NCBI RefSeq assembly: GCF_003477995.1
Contig: NZ_QUEM01000022.1
Coordinates: 1-61,822, forward strand
Direction of reading: 5' to 3'
DNA from: Bacteroides sp. OF04-15BH
GTDB lineage: Bacteria > Bacteroidota > Bacteroidia > Bacteroidales > Bacteroidaceae
DNA: 61,822 nt
The position numbers and the translations under genes are program-made. The notes beneath the pieces were generated by a model, which was given only the letters and a program-made list of their open reading frames with translations, was not told where the DNA came from and did no database searches. The stretch's first letter is position 1, and every line of letters begins with the position of its first letter. Shown piece by piece: positions 1 to 9,308 of this stretch.

Positions 1-32
1 CACCTTTTATCTCCACCTTTTGCTCCACCTCG

Positions 33-56
33 AACGGTAATATTTTGCCGTTTTTT
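33..56 (+). terminator. Intrinsic terminator of a gene left of the window
   Basis: An 8-bp stem with one G-U pair and a 4-base loop is followed by a T run (51-56). It would stop a plus-strand transcript entering from outside the window. Nothing else is recognisable in the first 70 bases. Confidence 0.5.
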
Positions 57-71
57 GCGTGCCGGGGGAAA

Positions 72-104
72 ACAAAAAGTCCCGATTTCGCTTGGAAATC
101 AGGA
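72..104 (-). terminator. Terminator of the tRNA-Phe unit
   Basis: On the minus strand a 9-bp stem (one G-U pair, 7-base loop; arms 96-104 and 80-88) is followed by a T run. It lies just downstream of tRNA-Phe, so the tRNA is probably a single-gene transcript. Confidence 0.65.
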
Positions 105-132
105 TTTTACTATCTTTTGCTTTTCTTCAAAG

Positions 133-205
133 TGGTGCCACCAGGAATCGAACCGGGGACACAAGGATTTTCAGTCCTTTGCTCTACCAACTGAGCTATG
201 GCACC
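133..205 (-). tRNA. tRNA-Phe (GAA)
   Basis: The minus strand folds as a full cloverleaf. The acceptor arm begins GGTGCCA and pairs with TGGCACC, the anticodon loop is CTGAAAA (anticodon GAA), and the T loop is TTCGATT. It is 73 nt long with discriminator A. The 3' CCA is not encoded. It has its own promoter and terminator. Confidence 0.97.
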
Positions 206-225
206 TTTCCTTTTCGTTTGCGTTG

Positions 226-255
226 CAAAGGTAGGAATAATTTTTCAAACCACAA
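226..255 (-). promoter_or_regulatory. Promoter of tRNA-Phe
   Basis: Minus-strand TTG (253-255), a 19-base spacer and TACCTTTG (226-233) match the Bacteroidetes consensus TTTG / TAnnTTTG. Transcription would start about 15 bases before the tRNA. Confidence 0.75.
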
Positions 256-287
256 AACTTTTGAAAAAAAAGTGGAAATATTTTTTT

Positions 288-312
288 GTTTCGGAAAAAA
301 GCCTTATCTTTG
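288..312 (+). promoter_or_regulatory. Promoter of tRNA-Pro (-7 element)
   Basis: TATCTTTG at 305-312 is a perfect TAnnTTTG element 12 bases before the tRNA. The nearest TTG upstream is at 286-288, a shorter spacer (16) than usual. The promoter is divergent from that of tRNA-Phe. Confidence 0.6.
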
Positions 313-323
313 CAGTGCAAAAA

Positions 324-396
324 CGGAAAGTAGCGCAGTTGGTAGCGCACTACGTTCGGGACGTAGGGGTCGGGCGTTCGAATCGCCTCTTTCCGA
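324..396 (+). tRNA. tRNA-Pro (CGG)
   Basis: The 73-nt cloverleaf has acceptor CGGAAAG paired with CTTTCCG, anticodon loop TTCGGGA (anticodon CGG) and T arm GGGCG/CGCCT. C1-G72 is typical of proline tRNAs. CCA is not encoded. A terminator follows at once. Confidence 0.97.
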
Positions 397-400
397 CAAA

Positions 401-432
401 AGCGATGACGGTCTTACCGCCATCGCTTTTTT
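401..432 (+). terminator. Terminator of tRNA-Pro
   Basis: A 12-bp stem with one mismatch and a short loop is followed by six T residues, five bases after the tRNA. The tRNA is a monocistronic unit. Confidence 0.8.
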
Positions 433-478
433 GTTTGAAACATATTGTCCTCAATAACAATATATAAAGCATCACAAA

Positions 479-525
479 GACAAAAAGAATCGTGTCATAT
501 CCCACAAGGAAGCCTGACACGATTC
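479..525 (-). terminator. Terminator of the radical SAM gene
   Basis: An 11-bp perfect inverted repeat (487-497 with 515-525) is followed on the minus strand by TTTTTG. It sits 12 bases after the stop codon of the gene at 538-2175. Confidence 0.8.
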
Positions 526-537
526 TTCTTATAATAT

Positions 538-2175
538 CTATTCGGAGATAGCCTTGAACACCGGACGGGGATTCTGCACCTGGCTATCATAGCCATACCA
601 CACATATTCTTTGGCTCCGGGAGGAGCATAAACACAAAGACGTAACTGTTCCTGATATTCTCCAAAAACAATATTCCACTTTTCCGGAGGCGATACATGT
701 TTCGTACGTACATGCTCGGCCGGTTGCTTTTTAAGGGATAAACCGCCCTCAATCCAAGCCTGCGCTACCAAAGGCGCATATTCCGGATAATGGTTCTTAC
801 AGAACTCATATAAAATTACACCACGACGATCCAATGCCATAGGCTGGTCAATCACATGCAGGGCCTGCAAATGCTCCAGAAAGCGAAGCAGGAAGTCAGG
901 CTGCTCTATAATCAGCTGCCGTGTAACAGTCTGCCAGGTCTTTGCATTGTAAAAGGCATCGAGAAGGCGAGACAGATAGCGTGCCGTCTGCAACTCTTGT
1001 GGAGTAATGTGCGGGGTCATCAATACTTCATAAGGAGGATAAGGAGAATAAACCAGACCAAGTTCTGAAGCACGTCGCCGCATATCCGTACCGGGCAACA
1101 CCTTTAAAGACTCCAACTGTATCTCACCGGCATGGTACGAAGCCAGAGTTACTACGTCAGAAAATATGTCTTGCAGTCGGTAAAGCGGCAGACCGGCAAT
1201 CAGATCGGCATGTGTTTCCATGTTCGGAAGGGAACAAAGGAACTTCAATCCGGAAAGAGCATCCTCCAATCTTCCCTTACGATGACCCTCGGCAAGCACA
1301 TCGGCTCGCAGACTTTGAATTCCGGCCTCCAAATGCAAAAGCCCCTGGGGCAAAAGAAGAAGTTCCTGCTTCAGCTCATCAGTCAGCAGGGCCGGGTGAA
1401 TCTCCAAATGAAAGCGCATACCGGGAAACTCCTGAAACAACTGAAGCAACTGCCGGGCATAATGAATATTGTAATTAAAGGTGCGGTCCAACAAGCGTAC
1501 ATCCCGAATCCCAGCCTGATGGATTCGCTGCAAACGTTCGCGCACCTGCGACAAGGGTAAACGGCGCACAGGTTTCTCTCCCCCACTCACACAAAAAGAA
1601 CAGGTATTGAAACAGCCGCGCGTTGTTTCCAACTGAACAAAGGGTTTCTCCCAATTGAAGAAACTGCTTTCCTCGGGAGAACACAACTGATCGAAATCTA
1701 GAACCCGGGCAATCCCTTGATCATGATAATTCCCTTGCGCATCATAATAGCACAGGCCTGAAATGTCAGACCAGGACTCCGGTTGATCCCAGACTCTCAG
1801 CCACTGGGAAAAACTTTCTTCTCCCTCACCCCGGAAAACAGCCGTAACAAAAGAAGACGTACGCAGGAACTCGGAATTATCACCCAGAAACTCCGGACCA
1901 CCCAAGAGTATCGTTGCCTCAGGTAAAAGAGCATGTACTCTGGCCAGCACATGAAGCAAAACCTCATGATTGAAGAGCCAGCAGGTGGCGGCCACAACAT
2001 CGGGCGCATAACGATATACCTCGGCCGCGATCATTCCGGGGTTTTCATTAATGGTAGCAGAATGGCGAAACCATTCCACATCGTCGGCCGAAGTGGCGAC
2101 CTGCGCGTGTAATGCCGGTAAGGCCAAAGAGGAATGGGCATAAGAGCTGTTAAGATCAAGCCATAATAGTTTCAT
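538..2175 (-). CDS. B12-binding domain radical SAM protein (DUF4080-type)
   Basis: This 545-residue protein has an N-terminal cobalamin-binding-like Rossmann region (about 1-130), then a radical SAM core. The core carries the iron-sulfur motif C188-x3-C192-x2-C195 (CFNTCSFC). The C-terminal part resembles the DUF4080 extension found in Bacteroidetes and Clostridia members of this family. Members reduce SAM to a 5'-deoxyadenosyl radical; the substrate is not known. An HxxG B12 lower-ligand motif is not obvious, so cobalamin binding is inferred from architecture. The gene stands alone between the rplQ terminator and its own terminator. No clear TAnnTTTG promoter is visible in the short upstream gap. 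Confidence 0.85.
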   Translation of the reverse strand: MKLLWLDLNSSYAHSSLALPALHAQVATSADDVEWFRHSATINENPGMIAAEVYRYAPDVVAATCWLFNHEVLLHVLARVHALLPEATILLGGPEFLGDNSEFLRTSSFVTAVFRGEGEESFSQWLRVWDQPESWSDISGLCYYDAQGNYHDQGIARVLDFDQLCSPEESSFFNWEKPFVQLETTRGCFNTCSFCVSGGEKPVRRLPLSQVRERLQRIHQAGIRDVRLLDRTFNYNIHYARQLLQLFQEFPGMRFHLEIHPALLTDELKQELLLLPQGLLHLEAGIQSLRADVLAEGHRKGRLEDALSGLKFLCSLPNMETHADLIAGLPLYRLQDIFSDVVTLASYHAGEIQLESLKVLPGTDMRRRASELGLVYSPYPPYEVLMTPHITPQELQTARYLSRLLDAFYNAKTWQTVTRQLIIEQPDFLLRFLEHLQALHVIDQPMALDRRGVILYEFCKNHYPEYAPLVAQAWIEGGLSLKKQPAEHVRTKHVSPPEKWNIVFGEYQEQLRLCVYAPPGAKEYVWYGYDSQVQNPRPVFKAISE

Positions 2176-2205
2176 ATCGAATAATGAGTTGAAAGGTCAT
2201 GAAAC

Positions 2206-2237
2206 AAAAAAGAGGATGCATCATGGATGCATCCTCT
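2206..2237 (-). terminator. Terminator of the str-S10-spc-alpha operon
   Basis: A perfect 12-bp stem (2211-2222 with 2226-2237) with a 3-base loop is followed on the minus strand by TTTTTG. It is 20 bases after the rplQ stop and closes the ribosomal operon. Confidence 0.9.
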
Positions 2238-2256
2238 GACTTTAGTATATAGCAAA

Positions 2257-2730
2257 TTATTCTGCTGCATTCTCTGTTGCAGGAGCTTCAACAGCTGGTG
2301 TCTCAGCAGCCGCAGCTTTCTTAGAACGACGTGTACGAGTGGCCTTCTTGGCAGCTTTCTTAGCCATGTTTTCATTGTAGTCAACCAACTCGATAAAACA
2401 CATCTGCGCATTATCACTTGCACGGAAACCAGTCTTGATGATTCTGGTATAACCACCCGGACGGTCAGCAACCTTTACTGAGATCTCCTTGAACAACTCA
2501 GTAACAGCGTACTTGTTCTGCAGGTAGCTGAACACTACACGACGAGAGTTTGTAGTATCTTCCTTAGACTTAGTGATCAAAGGCTCAACATATTTCTTCA
2601 GCGCCTTAGCCTTTGCCAGGGTCGTAGTGATTCTTTTGTGCATAATCAGAGAGATAGCCATGTTAGCCAACATAGCATTTCTGTGAGATGCAGTACGGCC
2701 CAAATGATTGAATTTTTTATTATGTCTCAT
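2257..2730 (-). CDS. rplQ: 50S ribosomal protein bL17
   Basis: A large-subunit protein of 157 residues. The family core (about 1-118) starts [12 protein letters not shown] and carries the RPGGYTRI motif. After it comes a 40-residue Lys/Ala/Glu-rich tail absent from the 127-residue E. coli protein; such tails are common in Bacteroidetes L17. It is the last gene of the alpha operon, 6 bases after rpoA, as in most bacteria. Confidence 0.97.
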   Translation of the reverse strand: MRHNKKFNHLGRTASHRNAMLANMAISLIMHKRITTTLAKAKALKKYVEPLITKSKEDTTNSRRVVFSYLQNKYAVTELFKEISVKVADRPGGYTRIIKTGFRASDNAQMCFIELVDYNENMAKKAAKKATRTRRSKKAAAAETPAVEAPATENAAE

Positions 2731-2736
2731 GTTTTA

Positions 2737-3729
2737 TTATTCTTTATCTAATTTATATTTAGAAATATCAGTTCCAAACGACAGATTCAGACTCTCTAGC
2801 AAATCATCAAGCTCAGTGAGCGATTTCTTACCGAAGTTTCTGAACTTAAGCAGGTCAGTCTTGTTAAACTGTACCAGATCTCCCAGTGTCTCCACATCAG
2901 CTGCCTTCAAGCAGTTCAGGGCACGTACAGAAAGATCCATGTCAACCAGCTTGGTCTTCAGAAGTTGACGCATATGCAATACTTCTTCATCGAACTCTTC
3001 GTTGCCCTCACTGTCGGAATTCTCCAACGTGATCTTCTCGTCTGAGAACAACATGAAGTGATAGATCAGAATCTTTGCAGCCTCTTTCAGGGCGTCCTTC
3101 GGGTGAATGGAACCATCAGTAGAAATTTCAAGAACGAGTTTCTCGTAGTCAGTCTTCTGCTCTACACGATAATTTTCAACAGCGTACTTAACATTTCTAA
3201 TTGGAGTGTAAATTGAATCGATTGGAATCACATTAACGTCGGTGCAGTACTCACGGTTCTCGTCAGCGGGAACGTAGCCTCTACCCTTGTTAATAGACAA
3301 ATCGATCTGCATTGTTGCTTTGGCATCTAAATGGCAAATAACTAATTCAGGGTTTAACACTTCAAATCCAGTCAGATACTTGTTCAGATCACCCGCTTTG
3401 AATTCAGTCGTATTCTCAACGGTGATGCTCACTTTCTCATTCTCGAATTCTTCTACTCTTTGTTTGAATCGAACTTGCTTCAGATTCAAGATAATGTTGG
3501 TGACATCCTCTTTTACTCCAGGCACAGAGGCAAATTCATGCTCTACACCGGCAATACGCATCGTATTGATGGCATAGCCCTCAAGTGAAGAAAGAAGAAT
3601 ACGGCGTAAAGCATTACCAACAGTAATACCGAAACCGGGCTCCAACGGACGAAACTCGAACTTGCCGAATTTGTCATCCGCCTCCAACATTAATACTTTA
3701 TCAGGTTTTTGAAATGCTAATATCGCCAT
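2737..3729 (-). CDS. rpoA: DNA-directed RNA polymerase subunit alpha
   Basis: This 330-residue protein nucleates RNA polymerase assembly. The N-terminal dimerisation domain (about 1-230) contains [10 protein letters not shown]. An acidic linker precedes the C-terminal domain (about 255-318), which binds UP elements and activators and has the helix-hairpin-helix signature [16 protein letters not shown]. It lies between rpsD and rplQ, the standard alpha-operon order, so polymerase and ribosome genes share a transcript. Confidence 0.98.
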   Translation of the reverse strand: MAILAFQKPDKVLMLEADDKFGKFEFRPLEPGFGITVGNALRRILLSSLEGYAINTMRIAGVEHEFASVPGVKEDVTNIILNLKQVRFKQRVEEFENEKVSITVENTTEFKAGDLNKYLTGFEVLNPELVICHLDAKATMQIDLSINKGRGYVPADENREYCTDVNVIPIDSIYTPIRNVKYAVENYRVEQKTDYEKLVLEISTDGSIHPKDALKEAAKILIYHFMLFSDEKITLENSDSEGNEEFDEEVLHMRQLLKTKLVDMDLSVRALNCLKAADVETLGDLVQFNKTDLLKFRNFGKKSLTELDDLLESLNLSFGTDISKYKLDKE

Positions 3730-3739
3730 TCTTTAATTA

Positions 3740-4345
3740 TTATTTAGAGTACAACTCAACGATCAACTGCTCCTTAATGTTCTCTGGAATGTCTGCGCGC
3801 TCAGGCTTGTGCAGGAACTTACCAGACTTGGTGTTCTCGTCCCACTCGATCCATGGGTACTTGCTGTGGTTGAAACCAGCCAATGCGTCAGCGATTACCT
3901 CGAGAGACTTAGACTTCTCACGAACACCGATAATCTGACCTGGCTTAACAGCGTATGAAGGAATGTTCACAACCTTTCCGTCAACAACGATGTGCTTGTG
4001 ACCTACCAACTGACGAGCAGCTGCACGAGTAGGAGCGATACCCAAACGGTAAACAACGTTGTCCAAACGGCACTCCAGGTTCTGCAACAGGATCTCACCG
4101 GTAATACCGTTAGTACGAGATGCCTTCTCAAACATGTTACGGAACTGTTTTTCCAATACACCGTAGGTATATTTAGCTTTCTGCTTCTCAGCTAACATGA
4201 TACCATACTCAGAAGTTTTTCTTCTTCTTGAATTTCCGTGCTGACCAGGAGGAAAGTTTCTCTTAGACAAAACTTTGTCAGCACCGAAAATAGCCTCGCC
4301 GAATCTACGAGCAATTCTTGATTTTGGTCCAGTATATCTAGCCAT
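3740..4345 (-). CDS. rpsD: 30S ribosomal protein uS4
   Basis: This primary 16S-binding protein is 201 residues long. The S4 RNA-binding domain ([13 protein letters not shown], about 91-125) is clear. In many bacteria S4 represses its own operon. Here the gene is preceded by an unusually long gap for this operon (110 bases) that holds an inverted repeat, which suggests an autoregulatory leader. Confidence 0.98.
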   Translation of the reverse strand: MARYTGPKSRIARRFGEAIFGADKVLSKRNFPPGQHGNSRRRKTSEYGIMLAEKQKAKYTYGVLEKQFRNMFEKASRTNGITGEILLQNLECRLDNVVYRLGIAPTRAAARQLVGHKHIVVDGKVVNIPSYAVKPGQIIGVREKSKSLEVIADALAGFNHSKYPWIEWDENTKSGKFLHKPERADIPENIKEQLIVELYSK

Positions 4346-4455
4346 TTTTTTTCTGTTTTAGTTAAGTTAGGGCAGGATTCACTCAGATTGCAGTCGCTAA
4401 CCACAAAAAGAAATGTTCCGGCGAATCCTGCTTTTGTAATTAGGTTATCTATGAA
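4346..4455 (-). promoter_or_regulatory. Candidate S4 leader element before rpsD
   Basis: The gap between rpsK and rpsD holds a 9-bp perfect inverted repeat, GCAGGATTC (minus strand, 4423-4431) and GAATCCTGC (4372-4380), enclosing 42 bases. There is no T run and no TAnnTTTG box, so it is neither a terminator nor a promoter. I recall that S4-binding leaders have been described in Bacteroidia; whether this is one needs a covariance-model search. Confidence 0.5.
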
Positions 4456-4845
4456 TTAAACTCTTCTTCTCTTAGGAGGACGACAACCATTGTGTGGCAA
4501 TGGAGTAACATCGATGATTTCAGTAACCTCGATACCTGCACCGTGTACAGTACGGATAGCTGACTCACGTCCGTTTCCTGGACCCTTTACATATGCCTTA
4601 ACCTTTCTCAAACCAAGATCGTAAGCAACCTTTGCACAATCCTGGGCAGCCATCTGAGCTGCGTAGGGAGTGTTCTTCTTAGAACCACGGAATCCCATCT
4701 TACCAGCTGAAGACCAAGAGATGATCTGACCTTCGCTGTTTGCTAAAGATACAATAATGTTGTTGAATGAACTATGAACATGCAACTGGCCCATAGCATC
4801 AACCTTAACATTTCTTTTCTTAGCTGCGACTGTTTTCTTTGCCAT
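4456..4845 (-). CDS. rpsK: 30S ribosomal protein uS11
   Basis: A platform protein of 129 residues that contacts mRNA near the E site. The Lys-rich N-terminus and conserved C-terminal [11 protein letters not shown] identify it. It follows rpsM by 9 bases. Confidence 0.98.
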   Translation of the reverse strand: MAKKTVAAKKRNVKVDAMGQLHVHSSFNNIIVSLANSEGQIISWSSAGKMGFRGSKKNTPYAAQMAAQDCAKVAYDLGLRKVKAYVKGPGNGRESAIRTVHGAGIEVTEIIDVTPLPHNGCRPPKRRRV

Positions 4846-4854
4846 ATCTAATTA

Positions 4855-5235
4855 TTATTTAGTAGCTTTTTTCTTATTTGCAACTGTCTTTTTCTTACCC
4901 TTACGTGTACGCGCGTTGTTCTTAGTGCTCTGGCCACGTACTGGCAGACCAATACGGTGACGCACTCCACGGTAACAACCGATATCCATCAAACGCTTAA
5001 TGTTCAACTGGATTTCTGAACGCAAATCACCTTCTACTTTGTATTCAGCAGCAATGATCTCACGGATCTTAGCAGCCTGATCATCGGTCCAATCCTTAAC
5101 TTTCAGATCTTTGTCTACACCAGCCTTGTCCAAGATCTTGGCTGAACTACTACGACCTATACCATAAACATAAGTCAAAGCGATTTCACCTCTTTTATTT
5201 TGGGGCAAATCAACACCAACAATTCTAATTGCCAT
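4855..5235 (-). CDS. rpsM: 30S ribosomal protein uS13
   Basis: This 126-residue head protein contacts uL5 across the subunit bridge. It has the helix-two-turn-helix motif near YVYGIGRSS and the family signature [14 protein letters not shown], then a basic tail reaching the P-site tRNA. Confidence 0.98.
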   Translation of the reverse strand: MAIRIVGVDLPQNKRGEIALTYVYGIGRSSSAKILDKAGVDKDLKVKDWTDDQAAKIREIIAAEYKVEGDLRSEIQLNIKRLMDIGCYRGVRHRIGLPVRGQSTKNNARTRKGKKKTVANKKKATK

Positions 5236-5265
5236 ATACTAATTTATTTCTTTTGCAACAATGAA

Positions 5266-5382
5266 TTAACCCTGACGCATTTTAAACTTAGGGTTCTTTT
5301 TGTTAATTACATACAAACGTCCTTTGCGACGCACAATCTTGCACTCAGGAGTACGTTTCTTTAAAGATGCTCTTGTCTTCAT
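5266..5382 (-). CDS. rpmJ: 50S ribosomal protein bL36, zinc-free form
   Basis: This small gene encodes 38 residues, starting [14 protein letters not shown] and ending KFKMRQG. Zinc-binding L36 has three Cys and one His ligand. Here only Cys14 remains (the other positions are Arg/Thr, Asn and Phe), so it is the zinc-independent (C-minus) form. It lies between infA and rpsM, the usual place. Confidence 0.95.
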   Translation of the reverse strand: MKTRASLKKRTPECKIVRRKGRLYVINKKNPKFKMRQG

Positions 5383-5392
5383 ATTTTGCTTT

Positions 5393-5611
5393 TTATTTAT
5401 ATCTAAAAACGATACGTCCTTTTGACAAATCATAAGGACTCATCTCCACCCTTACTTTATCGCCGGGCAGAATCTTAATATAATGCATTCTCATTTTGCC
5501 TGAAATATGCGCTGTAATCTCATGGCCATTCTCAAGTTCTACACGGAACATTGCGTTTGAGAGTGCTTCAACTATAACTCCATCTTGTTCTATCGCGGAT
5601 TGTTTTGCCAT
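5393..5611 (-). CDS. infA: Translation initiation factor IF-1
   Basis: A 72-residue single OB-fold (S1-type) protein that binds the 30S A site during initiation. It starts [11 protein letters not shown] and carries the family motif [19 protein letters not shown]. Position between map and rpmJ is conserved across bacteria. Confidence 0.98.
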   Translation of the reverse strand: MAKQSAIEQDGVIVEALSNAMFRVELENGHEITAHISGKMRMHYIKILPGDKVRVEMSPYDLSKGRIVFRYK

Positions 5612-5613
5612 AC

Positions 5614-6408
5614 TTAATATAATTTACCTTCTATTTTTTCAATTTCTTCAAACGAAGAGAGTATCTCTGCCTTTCCGTGATGAATGGCTATCGTGTGCTC
5701 GAAATGAGCGGCACACTTTCCATCAAGTGTCTTGATAGTCCAACGGTCCGGCATCATGCCGATTTTTGGTGAACCCAAAGTGATCATCGGTTCGATGGCC
5801 AGACACAGTCCATTCTTCAACAGAGGACCGTTTCCAGGGCGACCATAATTCGGAACCTGCGGATCTTCGTGCATCTCTTTTCCGATGCCGTGTCCAACAA
5901 ATTCACGAACCACACCATAACCATGCTTCTCGCAATGTGCCTGAACGGCATGGCTGATGTCCCCTATTCTCTTTCCGGCAAGTGCTGCTTCGATTCCCTT
6001 GTACAGGGACTCTTTTGTAACTTTCAGCAATTGCTTAATTTCATCAGCGACTTCTCCGACACAGAAAGTGTAACAAGAGTCACCGCAAAAACCATTGAGC
6101 AGGGTTCCGCAATCGATTGAAACGATGTCGCCATCTTTCAAAGGAATATCGTTTGGTATTCCATGCACCACCTGATCATTTACGGAAGCACATATCGAAG
6201 CGGGAAAGGGACCACCATAAGGATTCGGAAATCCCTTAAAGGTCGGTATCGCACCGTGATCCCGGATAAACTCTTCAGCCAATTTGTCCAACTGTGCTGT
6301 AGTGACACCCGGTTTAATCACCTTGGCCAACTCGGCGTGCGTTTTTGACACCAGCTGATTGGCAGATCTCAAGAGATCAATTTCATCTTCTGTCTTAAGA
6401 AATATCAT
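5614..6408 (-). CDS. map: Methionine aminopeptidase, type I
   Basis: This 264-residue M24A enzyme removes the initiator methionine from nascent proteins. All catalytic residues can be placed: His82, and metal ligands Asp99, Asp110, His173 (GHGIG), Glu206 (AIEPM) and Glu237 (FEHT). It has no N-terminal zinc finger. It sits between secY and infA; the adk gene often found here in other phyla is absent. Confidence 0.97.
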   Translation of the reverse strand: MIFLKTEDEIDLLRSANQLVSKTHAELAKVIKPGVTTAQLDKLAEEFIRDHGAIPTFKGFPNPYGGPFPASICASVNDQVVHGIPNDIPLKDGDIVSIDCGTLLNGFCGDSCYTFCVGEVADEIKQLLKVTKESLYKGIEAALAGKRIGDISHAVQAHCEKHGYGVVREFVGHGIGKEMHEDPQVPNYGRPGNGPLLKNGLCLAIEPMITLGSPKIGMMPDRWTIKTLDGKCAAHFEHTIAIHHGKAEILSSFEEIEKIEGKLY

Positions 6409-6417
6409 AGCAATTTA

Positions 6418-7761
6418 TCAGTAAGCAGAAACATCTGAACGACCACGAATTCTACCAGAACTTAACAAGCCGTCATAGTGTCTCATCAACAAATGACTCT
6501 CTACCTGCTGCAGTGTATCCAGAACAACTCCCACCAAAATCAGCAAAGAAGTTCCTCCAAAGAACTGAGCGAACTCAGTACTGATACCCAGCAAACCGGC
6601 GAAGGCCGGCATACAAGCGATAATGGCCAGTAAGATAGAACCCGGCAAAGTCAGTCGAGACATCACTTGGTCGATGTAGTTGGCAGTATCATGACCTGGC
6701 TTAACACCCGGAATGAAACCATTGTTACGTTTCATATCCTCGGCCATCTGAGTTGGATTCAACGTGATAGCAGTATAAAAATAAGTAAATGCTATAATTA
6801 AGACTGCAAATATCAAGTTATAAAGCCAACTGGTGTGGTCTACCAACATTCGCATAACAGGAGTAGCATTATCCACTGAAGTATATCCTACCAAAGTGAT
6901 TGGAATAAACATCAATGCCTGAGCAAAGATAATCGGCATCACATTAGCCGCAAACAACTTCAAAGGAATGTACTGACGGGCGCCACCATACTGCTGGTTG
7001 CCCACCAAACGCTTTGCATATTGAACAGGAATCTTACGAGTTCCCTGTACCAACAAAATAGAACCGCAAACGACAGCCAGAAGCACTGCGATCTCAATCA
7101 GGAAGAATACAAGACCACCGCCTGCTGCATTGGTCATTCTTGAGAAACCTTCTTGGAAGATAGCTCTTGGCAAACGAGCAATGATACCCACCATAATCAA
7201 CAGAGAGATACCGTTGCCAATACCTTTATCGGTAATGCGTTCACCTAACCACAATACAAACATGCTTCCAGCGGCAAGGATAATTGTTGCAGTGATCATA
7301 AAAGCGGTCCAACTGATTGTCGGCGCCAATGCACCACCTGCCTGAACTTTCAAGTTTATTAGATAGGAAGGTGCCTGGAACAGAAGAATCACCAGAGTCA
7401 GATAACGAGTATACTGATTCATTTTTCTTCGTCCGCTCTCGCCTTCACGCTGCATCTTTTGGAAATAAGGAACAGCTACACCCAACAACTGAATTACAAT
7501 AGAAGCTGAAATGTAAGGCATAATTCCCAATGCAAAAATGGATGCATTAGAAAACGCACCTCCTGAGAACATATTCAGCAAAGACATCAAGCCTTCGCTG
7601 GTCTGCTCACGCAATTTCGCCAGATTGTCGGGATTGATACCCGGCAGAACTATAAAAGAACCGAAACGATAGATTGCAGTAAACAAGAGGGTGATGAGGA
7701 TCCTGTTTCTCAGATCCTCAATCAACCATATGTTCTTTAAGGTTTCAACAAACTTCTTCAT
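6418..7761 (-). CDS. secY: Protein translocase subunit SecY
   Basis: This 447-residue inner-membrane channel of the Sec translocon has ten expected transmembrane helices. The first follows FRNRIL-type residues near 20, and the plug and pore regions fall around PGINP and GIMPYISASIVIQLL. It exports signal-peptide proteins, including those later handled by the T9SS genes of this window. It is the distal part of the spc operon, 4 bases after rplO. Confidence 0.98.
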   Translation of the reverse strand: MKKFVETLKNIWLIEDLRNRILITLLFTAIYRFGSFIVLPGINPDNLAKLREQTSEGLMSLLNMFSGGAFSNASIFALGIMPYISASIVIQLLGVAVPYFQKMQREGESGRRKMNQYTRYLTLVILLFQAPSYLINLKVQAGGALAPTISWTAFMITATIILAAGSMFVLWLGERITDKGIGNGISLLIMVGIIARLPRAIFQEGFSRMTNAAGGGLVFFLIEIAVLLAVVCGSILLVQGTRKIPVQYAKRLVGNQQYGGARQYIPLKLFAANVMPIIFAQALMFIPITLVGYTSVDNATPVMRMLVDHTSWLYNLIFAVLIIAFTYFYTAITLNPTQMAEDMKRNNGFIPGVKPGHDTANYIDQVMSRLTLPGSILLAIIACMPAFAGLLGISTEFAQFFGGTSLLILVGVVLDTLQQVESHLLMRHYDGLLSSGRIRGRSDVSAY

Positions 7762-7765
7762 TTGA

Positions 7766-8212
7766 TTAAAGTTTTGTTACGTTTCCACCAGCTGCCAGGA
7801 TAGCTTCTTCAGCAGACTTAGAGAACGCATTAGCAACCACATCAACCTTTGAAGTCAAAGTTCCGTTGCCAAGAACCTTAATCAACTGACCGTTAGATGC
7901 CAAACCGTTAGCGATCAACTCTTCAACACCTACCTTAGACAGGTTCTTTGCCTCTACCAAAGCCTGGATGTCAGCCAAGTTGATAGCCTTGTAAGCTACA
8001 CGGTTAATGTTCTTGAAACCGAACTTAGGCAAGCGACGCTGCAAAGGCATCTGTCCACCTTCGAAACCAATTTTCTTCTTATAACCTGATCTTGCCTTAG
8101 CACCTTTGTGACCACGAGTAGAAGTACCACCCAAACCAGATCCAGGACCACGACCAATTCTCTTACGAGAATGAACAGAACCGCAAGCAGGCTTTAAATT
8201 ATTTAATTTCAT
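7766..8212 (-). CDS. rplO: 50S ribosomal protein uL15
   Basis: A 148-residue late-assembly protein. The Gly/Arg/Lys-rich N-terminal extension (RIGRGPGSGLGGT, about 18-30) threads into 23S rRNA, and a globular domain follows. It lies between rpmD and secY in conserved order. Confidence 0.98.
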   Translation of the reverse strand: MKLNNLKPACGSVHSRKRIGRGPGSGLGGTSTRGHKGAKARSGYKKKIGFEGGQMPLQRRLPKFGFKNINRVAYKAINLADIQALVEAKNLSKVGVEELIANGLASNGQLIKVLGNGTLTSKVDVVANAFSKSAEEAILAAGGNVTKL

Positions 8213-8243
8213 CTTTAAATCAATTTAAAAGTAATAATATAGA

Positions 8244-8420
8244 TTAGTCCACGATGGTTACCAAGTGATGCACCTTCTGAACCATACCGCGCATTGTAGG
8301 AGTATCTTCTACTTCAACTACGTGATTCAGCTTAGTCAAGCCCAATGCGTCGAGAGTTCTCTTCTGAGTAGCTGGAGCACCAATTCTGCTCTTAATCTGT
8401 TTAATCTTTATAGTTGCCAT
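8244..8420 (-). CDS. rpmD: 50S ribosomal protein uL30
   Basis: Translation of this short frame gives 58 residues, MATIKIKQIKSRIG to HHLVTIVD, with the L30 signature KTLDALGL-like RTLDALGLTKLNH. It is unusual here in having a good Shine-Dalgarno sequence, AAGGAG five to six bases before ATG. It lies between rpsE and rplO. Confidence 0.96.
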   Translation of the reverse strand: MATIKIKQIKSRIGAPATQKRTLDALGLTKLNHVVEVEDTPTMRGMVQKVHHLVTIVD

Positions 8421-8429
8421 AATATCTCC

Positions 8430-8942
8430 TTATCCTCTAAATACTTTTTCTAAACTTACGCCACGGTTCTCAGCAACAGTTTTTGCATCACGCATTTCTG
8501 CCAGCGCATTGATTGTAGCCTTAACCAGGTTATGTGGGTTTGAAGAACCTTTTGACTTAGCCAGACAGTCTGTTACGCCAACGCTCTCCAATACGGCACG
8601 CATAGCACCACCAGCCACAACTCCAGTTCCGTGAGAAGCCGGCTTGATGAATACCTCAGCACCACCGAACTTAGCAACCTGCTCGTGAGGAACGGTACCT
8701 TTCAATACCGGAACCTTCACCAGATTCTTCTTAGCGGCTTCAACACCTTTAGCAATAGCTGCAGTGACTTCGCCAGCCTTACCAAGTCCCCAACCGATGA
8801 TACCGTTTCCATTTCCTACTACAACAATAGCAGAGAAAGTGAAAGTTCTACCACCCTTTGTAACCTTTGTAACACGATTGATAGCAACCAATCTATCTTT
8901 TAATTCGATATCGCTATTTATCTTAACTCTATTAATTGCCAT
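8430..8942 (-). CDS. rpsE: 30S ribosomal protein uS5
   Basis: This 170-residue protein supports decoding accuracy and mRNA entry. An N-terminal double-stranded-RNA-binding fold contains [12 protein letters not shown], and the C-terminal domain contains [15 protein letters not shown]. It is in its spc-operon position, after rplR. Confidence 0.98.
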   Translation of the reverse strand: MAINRVKINSDIELKDRLVAINRVTKVTKGGRTFTFSAIVVVGNGNGIIGWGLGKAGEVTAAIAKGVEAAKKNLVKVPVLKGTVPHEQVAKFGGAEVFIKPASHGTGVVAGGAMRAVLESVGVTDCLAKSKGSSNPHNLVKATINALAEMRDAKTVAENRGVSLEKVFRG

Positions 8943-8948
8943 AATCTA

Positions 8949-9290
8949 TTAAAATTTAAGTCCACCGTTACGTGCTGCATCTGCAACTTCCTTCACTCTA
9001 CCGTGATACAAATATCCGTTACGGTCGAAAACGACAGTTGAGATACCTGCTTCAAGGGCTTTCTTAGCGATCAACTCACCAACCTTAGCAGCCTGCTCTT
9101 TCTTAGGCATAGCTTCCATGCCCAGAGAAGAAGCGGCAACAAGAGTTGTGCCAGTCTCGTCGTTAATGATCTGTACGTAGATCTGCTTGTTGCTTCTGAA
9201 CACAGACATACGTGGACGCTGAGTAGTACCAGAAATCTTATTTCGTACTCTATACTTGATCTTAATTCGTCTTTCTAATTTTGTTGTCAT
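8949..9290 (-). CDS. rplR: 50S ribosomal protein uL18
   Basis: This 113-residue 5S rRNA-binding protein has a basic N-terminus ([15 protein letters not shown]) and the conserved C-terminus [20 protein letters not shown]. It lies between rplF and rpsE. Confidence 0.98.
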   Translation of the reverse strand: MTTKLERRIKIKYRVRNKISGTTQRPRMSVFRSNKQIYVQIINDETGTTLVAASSLGMEAMPKKEQAAKVGELIAKKALEAGISTVVFDRNGYLYHGRVKEVADAARNGGLKF

Positions 9291-9308
9291 AATCTTACTG
9301 TTTTAAAA

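Noticed and set aside
59..467. Frames across the two tRNA genes
   Set aside because: They overlap two certain tRNA genes and their terminators.
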